64,000 nt of DNA from Spiractinospora alimapuensis (GTDB lineage: Bacteria; Actinomycetota; Actinomycetes; Streptosporangiales; Streptosporangiaceae). The stretch is taken from positions 5,604,010-5,668,009 of the forward strand of contig NZ_CP072467.1 of the NCBI RefSeq assembly GCF_018437505.1, read 5' to 3'. The notes beneath the pieces are model-generated. The model ran no database searches and was not told the origin of the DNA. It saw nothing but the letters and a program-made list of their open reading frames with translations. The position numbers and the translations under genes are program-made. The stretch's first letter is position 1. Each line of letters starts with the position of its first letter. Shown here one piece after another: positions 27,437 to 38,134 of the stretch.

Positions 27437-29061
27437 CACGGCGCCGACTCGCAGCCATCACCGGAGGAGTGGCGGGCGCGGCGGCGCTGATCGCGGTCGT
27501 CACCGCCGCCGCGCGCGTCGCCGGGTTCGGGCGCGTCGTCGTGTTCTCCCAGACCGTCGGCGACACCTGCCTGGGTACCGCCTACCTGACCGCGAACCAG
27601 ATCCCCACGATCCTCTTCGAGGTCGTCGTCGGCGGCGCGGTGGCCGGCATGGTCGTGCCGATCCTGGCGGGACCGGTGCGGCGCGGCGACACCGAGGCGG
27701 TCCGTCGCATCTCCGCCGCCGTGGTCACGTGGGTGCTCCTGGTCAGCACCGGTCTCGCCGTCTTGCTCGCCCTCGTCTCCGCCCCGCTCGTCGCCCTCCT
27801 CATCGGCGACATCGATGGCTGTGGCGGACTCGGCGAGGTGGTCCTGCCCCTGACGGCTCGTTTCCTCCTGATGTTCACGCCCCAGATCGTCTTCTACGGT
27901 CTGGCCGCGGCCCTCTACGCGGTCCTGCAGGCCCACCGCCGCTTCCTCGGCCCCGCACTGGCCCCCCTCCTGTCGAGCCTCGTGGTGATGGGCGTCTACG
28001 TCGCCTTCGTCCCGCTCGGAGGCGGCTACGTCAATGACCTCGCCCACCTTCCACTCAGTGCGGAGCTCACCCTGGCGCTGGGCACGACGGCCGGCGTCGT
28101 CGCCCTGTTCCTCACCGCACTGGCACCGGCGCTGCGCCTACGGGTCGGACTGTTCCGACCCACCCTGCGCTTTCCGCCCGGGGTCGCGGCGCGCGCGGGC
28201 GCTCTCGCGTTCGCCGCCCTCCTCCCACCGGCGGGCATGCAGCTCACCCAGTTGCTCGCGATCGCCCTCGCCAACCGAGGTGGCGGCCCCGGCGCACTCG
28301 CCCTGTACAACTACGCCTGGGCCCTGTTCACCCTGCCCTACGGCGTCGTGGCGATCCCCATCGCGCTCAGCGCCTTCACGACCCTCTCCGAGCACCACGA
28401 CCTCGGCGACACGACCGCCTATCGTCGGCTCGTCGCCGGCGCGGCGAGATCCGTGCTGGTCACCGCCGCCGCTGCCGCCGTCGCGTTGGCCGCCGCCGCC
28501 CGCCCCCTGGGCGGCTTCCTCGCCCACGACCAGGGAACGGCGGGGGCCGAGCTCACCTGGGCGATCATCACCTTCGCCCCGGGCATCGTCGTCTTCGGTC
28601 TCGTGGCCCTGTACAGCAGGGCGTTGTACGCCGCCCATCACGGGCGACAGGCCGCGGTGGCGCAGCTCGCCGGGTGGGCGATCGTGATGACCACCGCGGT
28701 GGCGCTCGTCGCCGCGGTGCCCTCGACCTGGGCGGTCGCGGCGCTCGGTGCGGCGACGTCTCTCGGGCTGGGTGTGGCCTGTGTGGCGTTGATGGTGTCC
28801 GTGGTCCGCCTGCGGGGGAGTGAGTGTCTTAGGGGGATGATCCGTTCGGCCGTCGCGGTGCTGGTGGCCACCCCGCCCGCGTTCGCCTGTGGGGCGTTCG
28901 TCGCGGGGGAGCTACTCCGGCCGGGCGCCGCGGCCCAGGCCGGCGCCGCGGTACTGGCGGGAGTCGTCGCGATCCTGGTGTTCGCCTTGGTGACGGCGCT
29001 GGTCGACCGGGACGCCGGACGCTTCGCCCTCCGCGCGGTCCTCCGTCGGGCCACGCCCTGA
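27433..29061 (+). CDS. MurJ-like lipid flippase
   Basis: A 542-residue protein with about 14 transmembrane helices of the MurJ/MviN family, which translocate lipid-linked oligosaccharides. GFGRVVVFSQTVGDTCLGTAYLTANQIP resembles the MurJ helix 1-2 region (RxxGLxR...DAFxxAxxxPN), and PYGVVAIPIALSAFTTLSEHH matches the conserved second-half motif (LPxGxxxxxxxxxxxPxLS). It lacks the long cytoplasmic tail of mycobacterial MviN. ATG 27433 overlaps the MraY-like gene stop by 4 bases, and the GT4 gene follows 102 bases later. Probably a paralogue dedicated to the lipid-linked product of its neighbours, rather than the essential lipid II flippase; the latter may be elsewhere. Confidence 0.8.
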   Translation: MTRRRLAAITGGVAGAAALIAVVTAAARVAGFGRVVVFSQTVGDTCLGTAYLTANQIPTILFEVVVGGAVAGMVVPILAGPVRRGDTEAVRRISAAVVTWVLLVSTGLAVLLALVSAPLVALLIGDIDGCGGLGEVVLPLTARFLLMFTPQIVFYGLAAALYAVLQAHRRFLGPALAPLLSSLVVMGVYVAFVPLGGGYVNDLAHLPLSAELTLALGTTAGVVALFLTALAPALRLRVGLFRPTLRFPPGVAARAGALAFAALLPPAGMQLTQLLAIALANRGGGPGALALYNYAWALFTLPYGVVAIPIALSAFTTLSEHHDLGDTTAYRRLVAGAARSVLVTAAAAAVALAAAARPLGGFLAHDQGTAGAELTWAIITFAPGIVVFGLVALYSRALYAAHHGRQAAVAQLAGWAIVMTTAVALVAAVPSTWAVAALGAATSLGLGVACVALMVSVVRLRGSECLRGMIRSAVAVLVATPPAFACGAFVAGELLRPGAAAQAGAAVLAGVVAILVFALVTALVDRDAGRFALRAVLRRATP

Positions 29062-29163
29062 CGCGAAGGCGGGAGGCGATACGTGGAACAGGAACCGGCG
29101 ACGGTGAGCGTCACCCAGGAGCGAGCGACGGAGGGTGGCGGTACGGCGGAGGAGTGGGGAGCG

Positions 29164-30276
29164 ATGCGGATCGCGCTGGTCGTCGGGTCGAGCACCGGCG
29201 GCGTGGGCGCACACGTGCGTGGCCTGGTCGCGGGTCTCGTCTCGCGGGGGCACCTGACCACCGTGGTCGCTCCGGCCCAGGTCGAGGAGCTGTTCGACTT
29301 CGCCGGCGCGGGCGCCACGGTCGTGCGGGTCGAGATCGGGGACCGGCCGCACCCCCTGCGCGACCTCGGTGCGGCGCTGCGCCTTCGCCGGGCCCTGTCG
29401 GGGAAGATGGACGTCGTCCACGCTCACGGTCTGCGCGCGGGGGGCGCGTCGGCACTGGCGCGGCTGTCACCGCTCGCCGTCACGGTTCACAACGCGCCAC
29501 CGGAGGTGCGCGGACCTCTCCGGGGCGCCTACCCGGCCCTGGAGGCGTTGGTCGCGCGGCGCGCCGAAGCCGTCCTCGGCGTCTCGGTCGACCTCGAACG
29601 CCGCATGCGCGACCGGGGGGCACGCCGGGTCGTGTCCGCGACCGTCGCCGCGCCACAGGCCCCCGAACCGTCGCGGGACCGTCGTTCGGTCCGTCGGGAA
29701 CTGGGCGTAGCCGAACACGAACCCTTGATCCTCACCGTCGCCCGGCTCGCCCCCCAGAAGGGGCTCGACACCCTGCTGGACGCCAGCCGCCGGTGGGCGC
29801 GCCGGACGTCCGCCCCCCGCGTCGCCGTCGCGGGCGAGGGGCCACTGCGCGCGGAACTCCAGGAGCGCGTCGACGCCGAACGACTCCCGGTGCGTCTGGT
29901 GGGACACCGGGACGACATCGCCGACCTGATGGCCGCGGCCGACGTGTTCGTGTTGCCGAGCCTGTGGGAGGGACCGTCACTGGTGATGATGGAGGCGATG
30001 CGGGCGGCCCTGCCCGCGGTCGCCACCCGGGTCGGGGGAATCCCCGAGCGCTACGCGAACGCGAGCCTGCTCGTCCCTCCTCGCGACGCCGGGGCTCTGG
30101 CCACCGCGGTGGACCGGGTCCTGGACGACTCCGACTTCGCCAACCGACTCCGGGCGGCCGCCGCTATGAAAGCGGTCACACTTCCGACGGAGTCCGACGC
30201 CGTGGCCCAGCTCGAGGCGTTGTATGCCGAACTGGCGACAGATCGTGGTTTCCCGCCGCGCCAAAGCACGGTATGA
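29164..30276 (+). CDS. GT4-family glycosyltransferase
   Basis: A 370-residue GT-B fold glycosyltransferase of family 4. The N-terminal acceptor domain has SSTGGVGAHVRGLVAGLVSRG (typical GGxxxHV loop). The C-terminal nucleotide-sugar domain has LTVARLAPQKGLDTLLDA and the E-x7-E motif region LPSLWEGPSLVMMEAMRAALP. ATG 29164 has GGGGAG upstream; a GTG at 29083 would add 27 residues without family match. With the MraY-like transferase and MurJ-like flippase just upstream, it probably extends the same lipid-linked glycan on the cytoplasmic face. The sugar is unknown. Confidence 0.85.
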   Translation: MRIALVVGSSTGGVGAHVRGLVAGLVSRGHLTTVVAPAQVEELFDFAGAGATVVRVEIGDRPHPLRDLGAALRLRRALSGKMDVVHAHGLRAGGASALARLSPLAVTVHNAPPEVRGPLRGAYPALEALVARRAEAVLGVSVDLERRMRDRGARRVVSATVAAPQAPEPSRDRRSVRRELGVAEHEPLILTVARLAPQKGLDTLLDASRRWARRTSAPRVAVAGEGPLRAELQERVDAERLPVRLVGHRDDIADLMAAADVFVLPSLWEGPSLVMMEAMRAALPAVATRVGGIPERYANASLLVPPRDAGALATAVDRVLDDSDFANRLRAAAAMKAVTLPTESDAVAQLEALYAELATDRGFPPRQSTV

Positions 30277-30295
30277 AGGAGACAGACAACTGAAC

Positions 30296-30395
30296 AGGAG
30301 GGGAGTATCCCCCCGCGGCGGAATCGTCAGCACGGCTCCTAGGGGCCCGGTTCCGTCGGTCCTCGCGTGAGCGTGGGCGGGAGAGACCTCCGGAA
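30296..30395 (+). ncRNA. yybP-ykoY-type (Mn2+) riboswitch candidate
   Basis: The leader of terC contains the conserved pieces of this riboswitch in order: GGGGAGTA (30300-30307), then ATCGTCAGCACGG (30323-30335), and GAGACC (30383-30388) close to the ribosome site GGAGG. This family senses Mn2+ and is classically found upstream of terC/alx and mntP genes, which matches the gene here. Identified by motif only; no covariance search was possible. Confidence 0.7.
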
Positions 30396-30450
30396 GTAGG
30401 CAGTCCGCGTCCCATGGCGCGGACCAATGCTGCGACCGGAGGTTTCGACA

Positions 30451-31497
30451 GTGGATGTTCCTTTCTGGGTGTGGGCCGTCACCATCGGCGGCATCATCCT
30501 CATTCTCGCGGCCGACCTGGCCATCGTGGACCACCCGTGGTCAAAGAAGTCGGGCCCGAAGGAGTTCGGTGTTCGTCAGGCGGCCTGGTGGGCCCTGTTC
30601 TATCTCCTGCTCGCCGTGGCGTTCGGCATCGGTGTCGGGATCGTCGGCGGTCCCACCGTGGCAGGGGAGTACTTCGCGGGGTTCCTGACCGAGAAGAGCC
30701 TCAGCGTCGACAACCTGTTCATCTTCTACCTCATCATCACCGGGTTCGCGGTACCACGTCAGTACCGGCACGAGGTGCTCCTCGTCGGCATCGTGGTCGC
30801 CCTGATCATGCGCGGCATCTTCATCTGGATCGGCGCTGCCGCGATCAACCAGTGGAGCGAGGTCTTCTACCTCTTCGCCGCGCTGCTGATCTACACCGCC
30901 TACAAGATCCTGAAGGGCCAGATCAAGGGCGAGGAGGCCGGGGCGTTCGACTACACCGACAACGTTTTCCTGCGCCGGGTGCGCAAGGTCATCCCCTTCA
31001 CGGACGACTACCGTGGCGGCGCGCTCTTCGTCCGTGGCGAGGGTGGGGTCCGGATGGCCACCCCGATGCTGCTGGTGATTCTGGCGATCGGCGTCACCGA
31101 CCTCGTCTTCGCCGTGGACTCGATCCCGGCCATCTTCGGCCTCACCCAGGACGCCTACATCGTGTTCACCGCGAACGCGTTCGCGCTCATGGGCCTGCGC
31201 CAGTTGTACTTCCTGCTCGCCGGCTTGATGGACCGGCTGTCCCAGATCGGCTGGGGACTGTCGATCATCATGTTGTTCATCGGCGTGAAGATGTTCCTGC
31301 ACGCCCTGCACGAGAACGGCGTTCCGGTTCCCGAGATCGGAATCGGGGTCTCGCTCGTCTTCATCACCAGTGTGATGGTCATCACCATCGTGGCGAGCCT
31401 GTGGGCGTCCAAGCGCCAACGCGCGGTCGCCGAGACGGACGAGAGCGGCGCCGCGACCGGCGTCGGAGGCGAGGACCGGGGCGAGGAGCCGCGGTAG
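30451..31497 (+). CDS. TerC-family membrane protein (Mn/metal homeostasis)
   Basis: A 348-residue TerC/Alx-type protein with about 8-9 membrane helices. Two repeats carry the conserved acidic motifs: EKSLSVDNLFIFYLI, and ITDLVFAVDSIPAIFG-like sequence (VTDLVFAVDSIP). A charged cytoplasmic loop KGEEAGAFDYTDN lies between them. TerC proteins export Mn2+ or load metal on exoenzymes; tellurite resistance is a side phenotype. GTG 30451 is preferred because GGAGG lies 8 bases upstream; an ATG at 30427 is inside the leader. The preceding riboswitch candidate suggests Mn2+-dependent expression. It lies just before uvrA, as in Streptomyces. Confidence 0.9.
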   Translation: MDVPFWVWAVTIGGIILILAADLAIVDHPWSKKSGPKEFGVRQAAWWALFYLLLAVAFGIGVGIVGGPTVAGEYFAGFLTEKSLSVDNLFIFYLIITGFAVPRQYRHEVLLVGIVVALIMRGIFIWIGAAAINQWSEVFYLFAALLIYTAYKILKGQIKGEEAGAFDYTDNVFLRRVRKVIPFTDDYRGGALFVRGEGGVRMATPMLLVILAIGVTDLVFAVDSIPAIFGLTQDAYIVFTANAFALMGLRQLYFLLAGLMDRLSQIGWGLSIIMLFIGVKMFLHALHENGVPVPEIGIGVSLVFITSVMVITIVASLWASKRQRAVAETDESGAATGVGGEDRGEEPR

Positions 31498-31506
31498 CGT
31501 TCCGTT

Positions 31507-31529
31507 TCGAACGAACGTACGGGTATAGT
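31507..31529 (+). promoter_or_regulatory. LexA-like SOS box over the uvrA promoter
   Basis: TCGAAC-GAAC-GTACGG (31507-31522) matches the actinobacterial SOS box TCGAAC-N4-GTTCGA at 10 of 12 conserved positions. A -10-like TATAGT follows directly at 31524-31529, so bound LexA would block RNA polymerase. uvrA is a known SOS gene. Confidence 0.65.
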
Positions 31530-31698
31530 CGTGGACTGCGACGGCGCTCGCCGTCGCGGTCTGTCGGGCACGCGCCACACGCGGGCCGATCGGCGCACCG
31601 GTTCGGAACATTGGGTGCGCACGTTTGGTTACCCTTCTGGGACACCCGGTACGCCACACCATTCATCCGCGTCGCAATGTGGGGGAGTGCGTCACACC

Positions 31699-34532
<2,834 letters not shown>

Positions 34533-34579
34533 GCAAGCGGTTGCTAAGCTCGGAAACCACGTATCCACCCGAGTGATGA

Positions 34580-35215
34580 ATGGCGATGCCGGTGAGCCGA
34601 GACGACGGCACCAACGACGCGGTGTTCCGGCCAAACGGCTTCGGCCCCGAGGCAACCGCACCCCCGGCGGGCGTGGCGCGTCGCGTGGCGGCGCGTCTGA
34701 TCGACACGCTCCTGCTGATGTTCCCCAGTTCGTTGCTCATTCAGGTCCTCGTCGATCGGGTGATGGGCCTGCCCATGACCACGCTGGAGTCGCTGGAGGA
34801 GATCGCCGAGGGCGGTGCGTCCCCGCTGTTCGTCGGCGACATCGCCGCGGCGTTCATCCTGTTCGGTCTCTGGGTGGGGTACGAGACCTACTTCGTCACC
34901 CGTTGGGGGCGCACTCCGGGCAAGATGCTGGTCGGTATCAAGGTGATCCCCGTCAACGAGGACATCATTCCCCTGGGTGTCACCGCCGGCGACGCCTCGC
35001 GGCGGGCGATGCTACTCAACCTGCCCACGGCGGCTGCCTGGACCCCCAGCCTCGTGATCAACACCCTCAACGTGTTGGTCATCGTGTCGGCGGCGTGGGC
35101 TCTGTGGGATCGGCCCTACCGACAGGGCCTCCATGACAAGATCGTCCGTACCCGGGTGGTGCAGATCGTGGCACCCCGCCACAGCCGCCTGACCGCGGAC
35201 CCACGGCGAACGTGA
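34580..35215 (+). CDS. RDD-family membrane protein
   Basis: A 211-residue RDD-domain protein. The name-giving motif is visible as VAARLIDTLLLMFPSS (R-x3-D), followed by a hydrophobic helix pair, the conserved RWGRTPGKMLVGIKVI loop (GxTxGKxxxGxxV), and DRPYRQGLHDKIVRTRVV near the C-terminus. It has about three to four membrane spans. ATG 34580 starts 47 bases after uvrA; no strong ribosome site is seen. A second, unrelated-length RDD protein follows at 35314. RDD proteins are implicated in ion/osmotic homeostasis, but most, including this one, have no proven role. Confidence 0.82.
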   Translation: MAMPVSRDDGTNDAVFRPNGFGPEATAPPAGVARRVAARLIDTLLLMFPSSLLIQVLVDRVMGLPMTTLESLEEIAEGGASPLFVGDIAAAFILFGLWVGYETYFVTRWGRTPGKMLVGIKVIPVNEDIIPLGVTAGDASRRAMLLNLPTAAAWTPSLVINTLNVLVIVSAAWALWDRPYRQGLHDKIVRTRVVQIVAPRHSRLTADPRRT

Positions 35216-35249
35216 CACGCTGAGCGGCGCGGACACAACCGCTTCGAGC

Positions 35250-35276
35250 TGATCGACAATGGGGATGAGTCGATCA
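35250..35276. promoter_or_regulatory. Spaced inverted repeat before the Pro/Gly/Gln-rich RDD gene
   Basis: A perfect TGATCGAC, 11 bases, GTCGATCA dyad, 37 bases before the start codon at 35314. It could be an operator or a leader hairpin; the 11-base spacing suits a dimeric repressor. Confidence 0.5.
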
Positions 35277-35313
35277 ATGCGAAATGATCCCGAAACCGAA
35301 GGTGCAAGCGTCG

Positions 35314-36558
35314 ATGAGTTACCCACCGCAGTCGCCTGACGAGCCGGAGAACGGTTCTGATCCGCAGCAGCCCGGGCAGGGACACCCGGGACAGCCGGCC
35401 AGCGGCCCACAGCAGCCCTACCCAGGCCAACCGAGCGGCGGCTACCCGGCCGAGGGCCAGCCCCAGCCACCGCAACCCCCGGGGCAGCAGCCGTACCAGG
35501 GGCAGCCGTATCCGGGCCAGCAGTCGCAGGGTTACCCAGGGCAGGAGTCCGGGGGCTACCCGGGCCAGCCCCCGCAGGGGTACCCGGCCCCACCAGGCAA
35601 CGGTCCGCAGCAGCCATATGGTGGTCAGCCCAGTGGTGGGTATCCGGGTGAGGCCCAGCCGCAGCAGCCCTATCAGGGGCAGCCGTATCCGGGCCAGCAG
35701 CCGCAGGGTTACCCAGGGCAGGAGTCCGGGGGCTACCCGGGCCAGCCGCCGCAGCCCCAACCGGGGTACGGAGCGCGGCCCGGTAGTGGTCCGCAGCAGC
35801 CCTACCCAGGACAACCGAGCGGTGGGTATCCGGGTGAGGCCCAGCCGCAACAGCCCTACGGCCTGCCGCCCAACGCGGGGCAGCAGCCCTATCAGGGGCA
35901 GCCGTATCCGGGCCAGCCGCAGGGCTACACCGGGCAGGAGCCCGGGGGCTACCCGGGACAAGCGCCACAGGGATACCCGGCCCCGCCAGGTACTGGTCCC
36001 CAGCAGCCCTACCCCGGCCAGCAGCCACCCGGGTATGACCCCTATGCGCAGCAGCTCGGATACCCGCCGCCGCCCCAGGGCGGCGGTCAGCTCGCCGAGT
36101 GGTGGCAGCGCCTGGTCGCGCGGATCATCGACGGCGTGATCGTCGGTGTTCCCTTCGGCATCATCTACGGGATCCTCACCGCGCTCCTGTACGACCCCTT
36201 CGCTCCCACCGGACTGCTCGTGCCGATCCTGATCAGCGGGATCCTGGCGTTCGTGGTGGGACTGGTCTACGAGGGCCTCATGCTGGGCTCGGGCGGGGCC
36301 ACCGTGGGCAAGAAGGTCATGGGACTCGTCGTGGTGCCACAGACCGGTCCCGGACCGCAGCCGGGGCTCGCAGGTGGGACCGCGTGGACTCGCGCCGCCT
36401 CGTGGTGGGGGTTCTACATCCTCTACGCGATCCCGTTCGTCACCTACATCGCGTGGATTTACCCGCTGCTCAACGGGCTGTGGCCGCTGTGGGACAAGCC
36501 CAACCGGCAGTCCCTCAACGACAAGTTCGCCAAGACCGTGGTGATCACGACACGCTGA
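35314..36558 (+). CDS. RDD-family protein with a long Pro/Gly/Gln/Tyr-rich N-terminus
   Basis: A 414-residue protein in two parts. Residues 1 to about 255 are low complexity: reiterations built on [22 protein letters not shown] and [10 protein letters not shown], with no charge pattern and no signal peptide. Residues 260 to the end are an RDD domain: [16 protein letters not shown] (R-x3-D), [17 protein letters not shown], three to four membrane spans, and [22 protein letters not shown] 35314 gives a clean junction. The disordered cytoplasmic tail resembles that of other actinobacterial RDD or tail-anchored proteins, where it is thought to mediate phase-separated or multivalent contacts; the role here is unknown. 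Confidence 0.85.
   Translation: MSYPPQSPDEPENGSDPQQPGQGHPGQPASGPQQPYPGQPSGGYPAEGQPQPPQPPGQQPYQGQPYPGQQSQGYPGQESGGYPGQPPQGYPAPPGNGPQQPYGGQPSGGYPGEAQPQQPYQGQPYPGQQPQGYPGQESGGYPGQPPQPQPGYGARPGSGPQQPYPGQPSGGYPGEAQPQQPYGLPPNAGQQPYQGQPYPGQPQGYTGQEPGGYPGQAPQGYPAPPGTGPQQPYPGQQPPGYDPYAQQLGYPPPPQGGGQLAEWWQRLVARIIDGVIVGVPFGIIYGILTALLYDPFAPTGLLVPILISGILAFVVGLVYEGLMLGSGGATVGKKVMGLVVVPQTGPGPQPGLAGGTAWTRAASWWGFYILYAIPFVTYIAWIYPLLNGLWPLWDKPNRQSLNDKFAKTVVITTR
35380..36050 (+). repeat. Imperfect tandem coding repeats (YPGQ-type)
   Basis: The N-terminal coding part of the RDD gene reuses CAGGGGCAGCCGTATCCGGG and GGTTACCCAGGGCAGGAGTC-type segments several times (for example near 35500, 35680 and 35890). The unit length is not strict, around 120-190 bases. 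Such a stretch can change length by slippage or recombination. Confidence 0.75.
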
Positions 36559-36634
36559 GCCTGGTGACCGTGACGTCGTGGGATCGCACGCCCGTCTACA
36601 CCGTTGTACGGGGGCGGCCCACAGTGACGGTGTG

Positions 36635-36683
36635 ACGGGCCGCCGCTTCCCCTGGGGCCACCCCCGAGGAAGCGGCGGCCCGT
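36635..36683. terminator. Strong bidirectional terminator hairpin
   Basis: A perfect 16-base-pair stem, ACGGGCCGCCGCTTCC with GGAAGCGGCGGCCCGT, between the convergent RDD and MscS genes. Confidence 0.85.
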
Positions 36684-36745
36684 CCGTTCGCGGCCTGGTC
36701 GGTGCTGGCGGCGTCCCCGCCGGGCACCGACCACGTCAATCGTCG

Positions 36746-37822
36746 TCACTCGTCCCGGATCAGGGTGCGCAGCTCACCCGGCTCGCGCCCGGTGCCGTCC
36801 AGGAGCTGGGTCCGGCGGTGCGGTAGGGCCTCCGGGTACTGCTCGGTGATGTAGGTGATCAGGAACTCCCGGACGTCGCAGCACAGGTCCCACTGGGCGT
36901 CGGAGTCGGCGGCGGTGACCACCACCCGCAGTTCGACGGATCCGCTCTCCAACACGTCGGTCGCCTGGAGCGACCAACGGCGCCCGTCCCACAGGGGGTG
37001 GCGGCCGATGTAATCCCCGGTCTGCTCCCGCAGCTCACGCACTGGTACCTGCCAGTCGACCCGCAGGTACACCTTTCCGGTGACGGTCGCCCCGTGCTTG
37101 GTCCAGTTCTCGAAGGCGTTGTTGGTGAAGTAGGAGACCGGCAGGACCAGACGACGCTCGTCCCAGATCCGCACCACCACGGTCGTGAGGGTGAGCTCCT
37201 CCACCCGTCCCCACTCGTTCTCCACCACGACGATGTCGTTGATGCGCAGTTGGTCCCCCACCAGTTGGATGCCGGCGAAGATGTTGCCGAGCGTCGACTG
37301 GGCCGCGACGCCGGCGACGATACTCAGCACACCGGCGGTACCGAGCAGACCGGCGCTCAGGGCGCGGATCTCGGGGAAGGTCCACAGGATCGAGGCCAAG
37401 GCGATGAACACGATGAGCGAGGTGATCACGCGTCTGGCCAGCCGGATCTGGGTGCGCAGCCGGCGCGCCTTGCGGTCGGTGTCCTCGTCGTAGACGCTCA
37501 GCCGCTCCAGGATCCCGTCGCTCAGGGCATAGGCCACGGACACGCCGAGCCACGTCAGCGTAATGATCATCCCGATGCGGATGCCGTGCTCGTAGACGGT
37601 GTACCAGGCGCGTTCGCTGAAGACCGACGCCCCGGGCACCACGATGTTGACCGCGACGACCACGGCCGCCGCGTAGGCGGAGTACTTGCACCGCTCCACC
37701 AGGGGGGTGGCCAGTGACCACACCGAGCGCAACTTGTGGTTGAGCACCCAGTGCGCACCGGTCACGAGTCCCACCGCGACAGTGATCGCGACGAGACTCC
37801 ACAGCCAGGTTGCCAGATTCAC
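36746..37822 (-). CDS. MscS-family mechanosensitive channel protein
   Basis: A 358-residue small-conductance mechanosensitive-channel family protein. Three to four N-terminal helices ([21 protein letters not shown] and following) lead into the pore-lining TM3 region [28 protein letters not shown], with the conserved glycine/alanine packing face and QSTLGN. The beta domain begins [24 protein letters not shown]. The C-terminal cytoplasmic part has [22 protein letters not shown] 37822 is supported by GGAG 5 bases upstream; the frame reads further upstream without family match. It is divergent from uvrC. It probably protects against osmotic downshock. Confidence 0.85.
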   Translation of the reverse strand: MNLATWLWSLVAITVAVGLVTGAHWVLNHKLRSVWSLATPLVERCKYSAYAAAVVVAVNIVVPGASVFSERAWYTVYEHGIRIGMIITLTWLGVSVAYALSDGILERLSVYDEDTDRKARRLRTQIRLARRVITSLIVFIALASILWTFPEIRALSAGLLGTAGVLSIVAGVAAQSTLGNIFAGIQLVGDQLRINDIVVVENEWGRVEELTLTTVVVRIWDERRLVLPVSYFTNNAFENWTKHGATVTGKVYLRVDWQVPVRELREQTGDYIGRHPLWDGRRWSLQATDVLESGSVELRVVVTAADSDAQWDLCCDVREFLITYITEQYPEALPHRRTQLLDGTGREPGELRTLIRDE

Positions 37823-38134
37823 CGCGACTCCAGAGTCCTTCGGCCCGTACTTCCCATGGGCACACCCGTTTGCGTTCCCCTGCCCACGACCAGCGCCCAC
37901 CTGGCGAGGATCTTGCTCCGCTCGGGTGAAATCCCAGGTCAGAGGTGTTTGTGGCGTCGTGAGTGCACGCCGTTCGACCAGTCCACTCCCACGACCCCCC
38001 ACAATAGGATCGGGGTCCTTCCCCTGTCCGGAGCCGCATGGCTCGTACCACACGCGGAGAGGAGAAACGGCAGGAGCGGTTGGCGGTCTCTCCGCCCCGA
38101 CGGCGGTGGCGGCTCCCTGCCGAGAGACACCTCG
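37823..38134. other. Divergent promoter region of the MscS and uvrC genes
   Basis: Three hundred bases without a gene. They must hold promoters for both directions. TAGGAT at about 38002 is a possible -10 for uvrC, but no convincing -35 at proper spacing was found. No LexA box like that of uvrA was recognised. Confidence 0.45.

Noticed and set aside
37736-38134. Upstream extension of the uvrC frame
   Set aside because: The added residues do not resemble UvrC; the family start MASHKQL...PDAPGVYRF fits ATG 38135.
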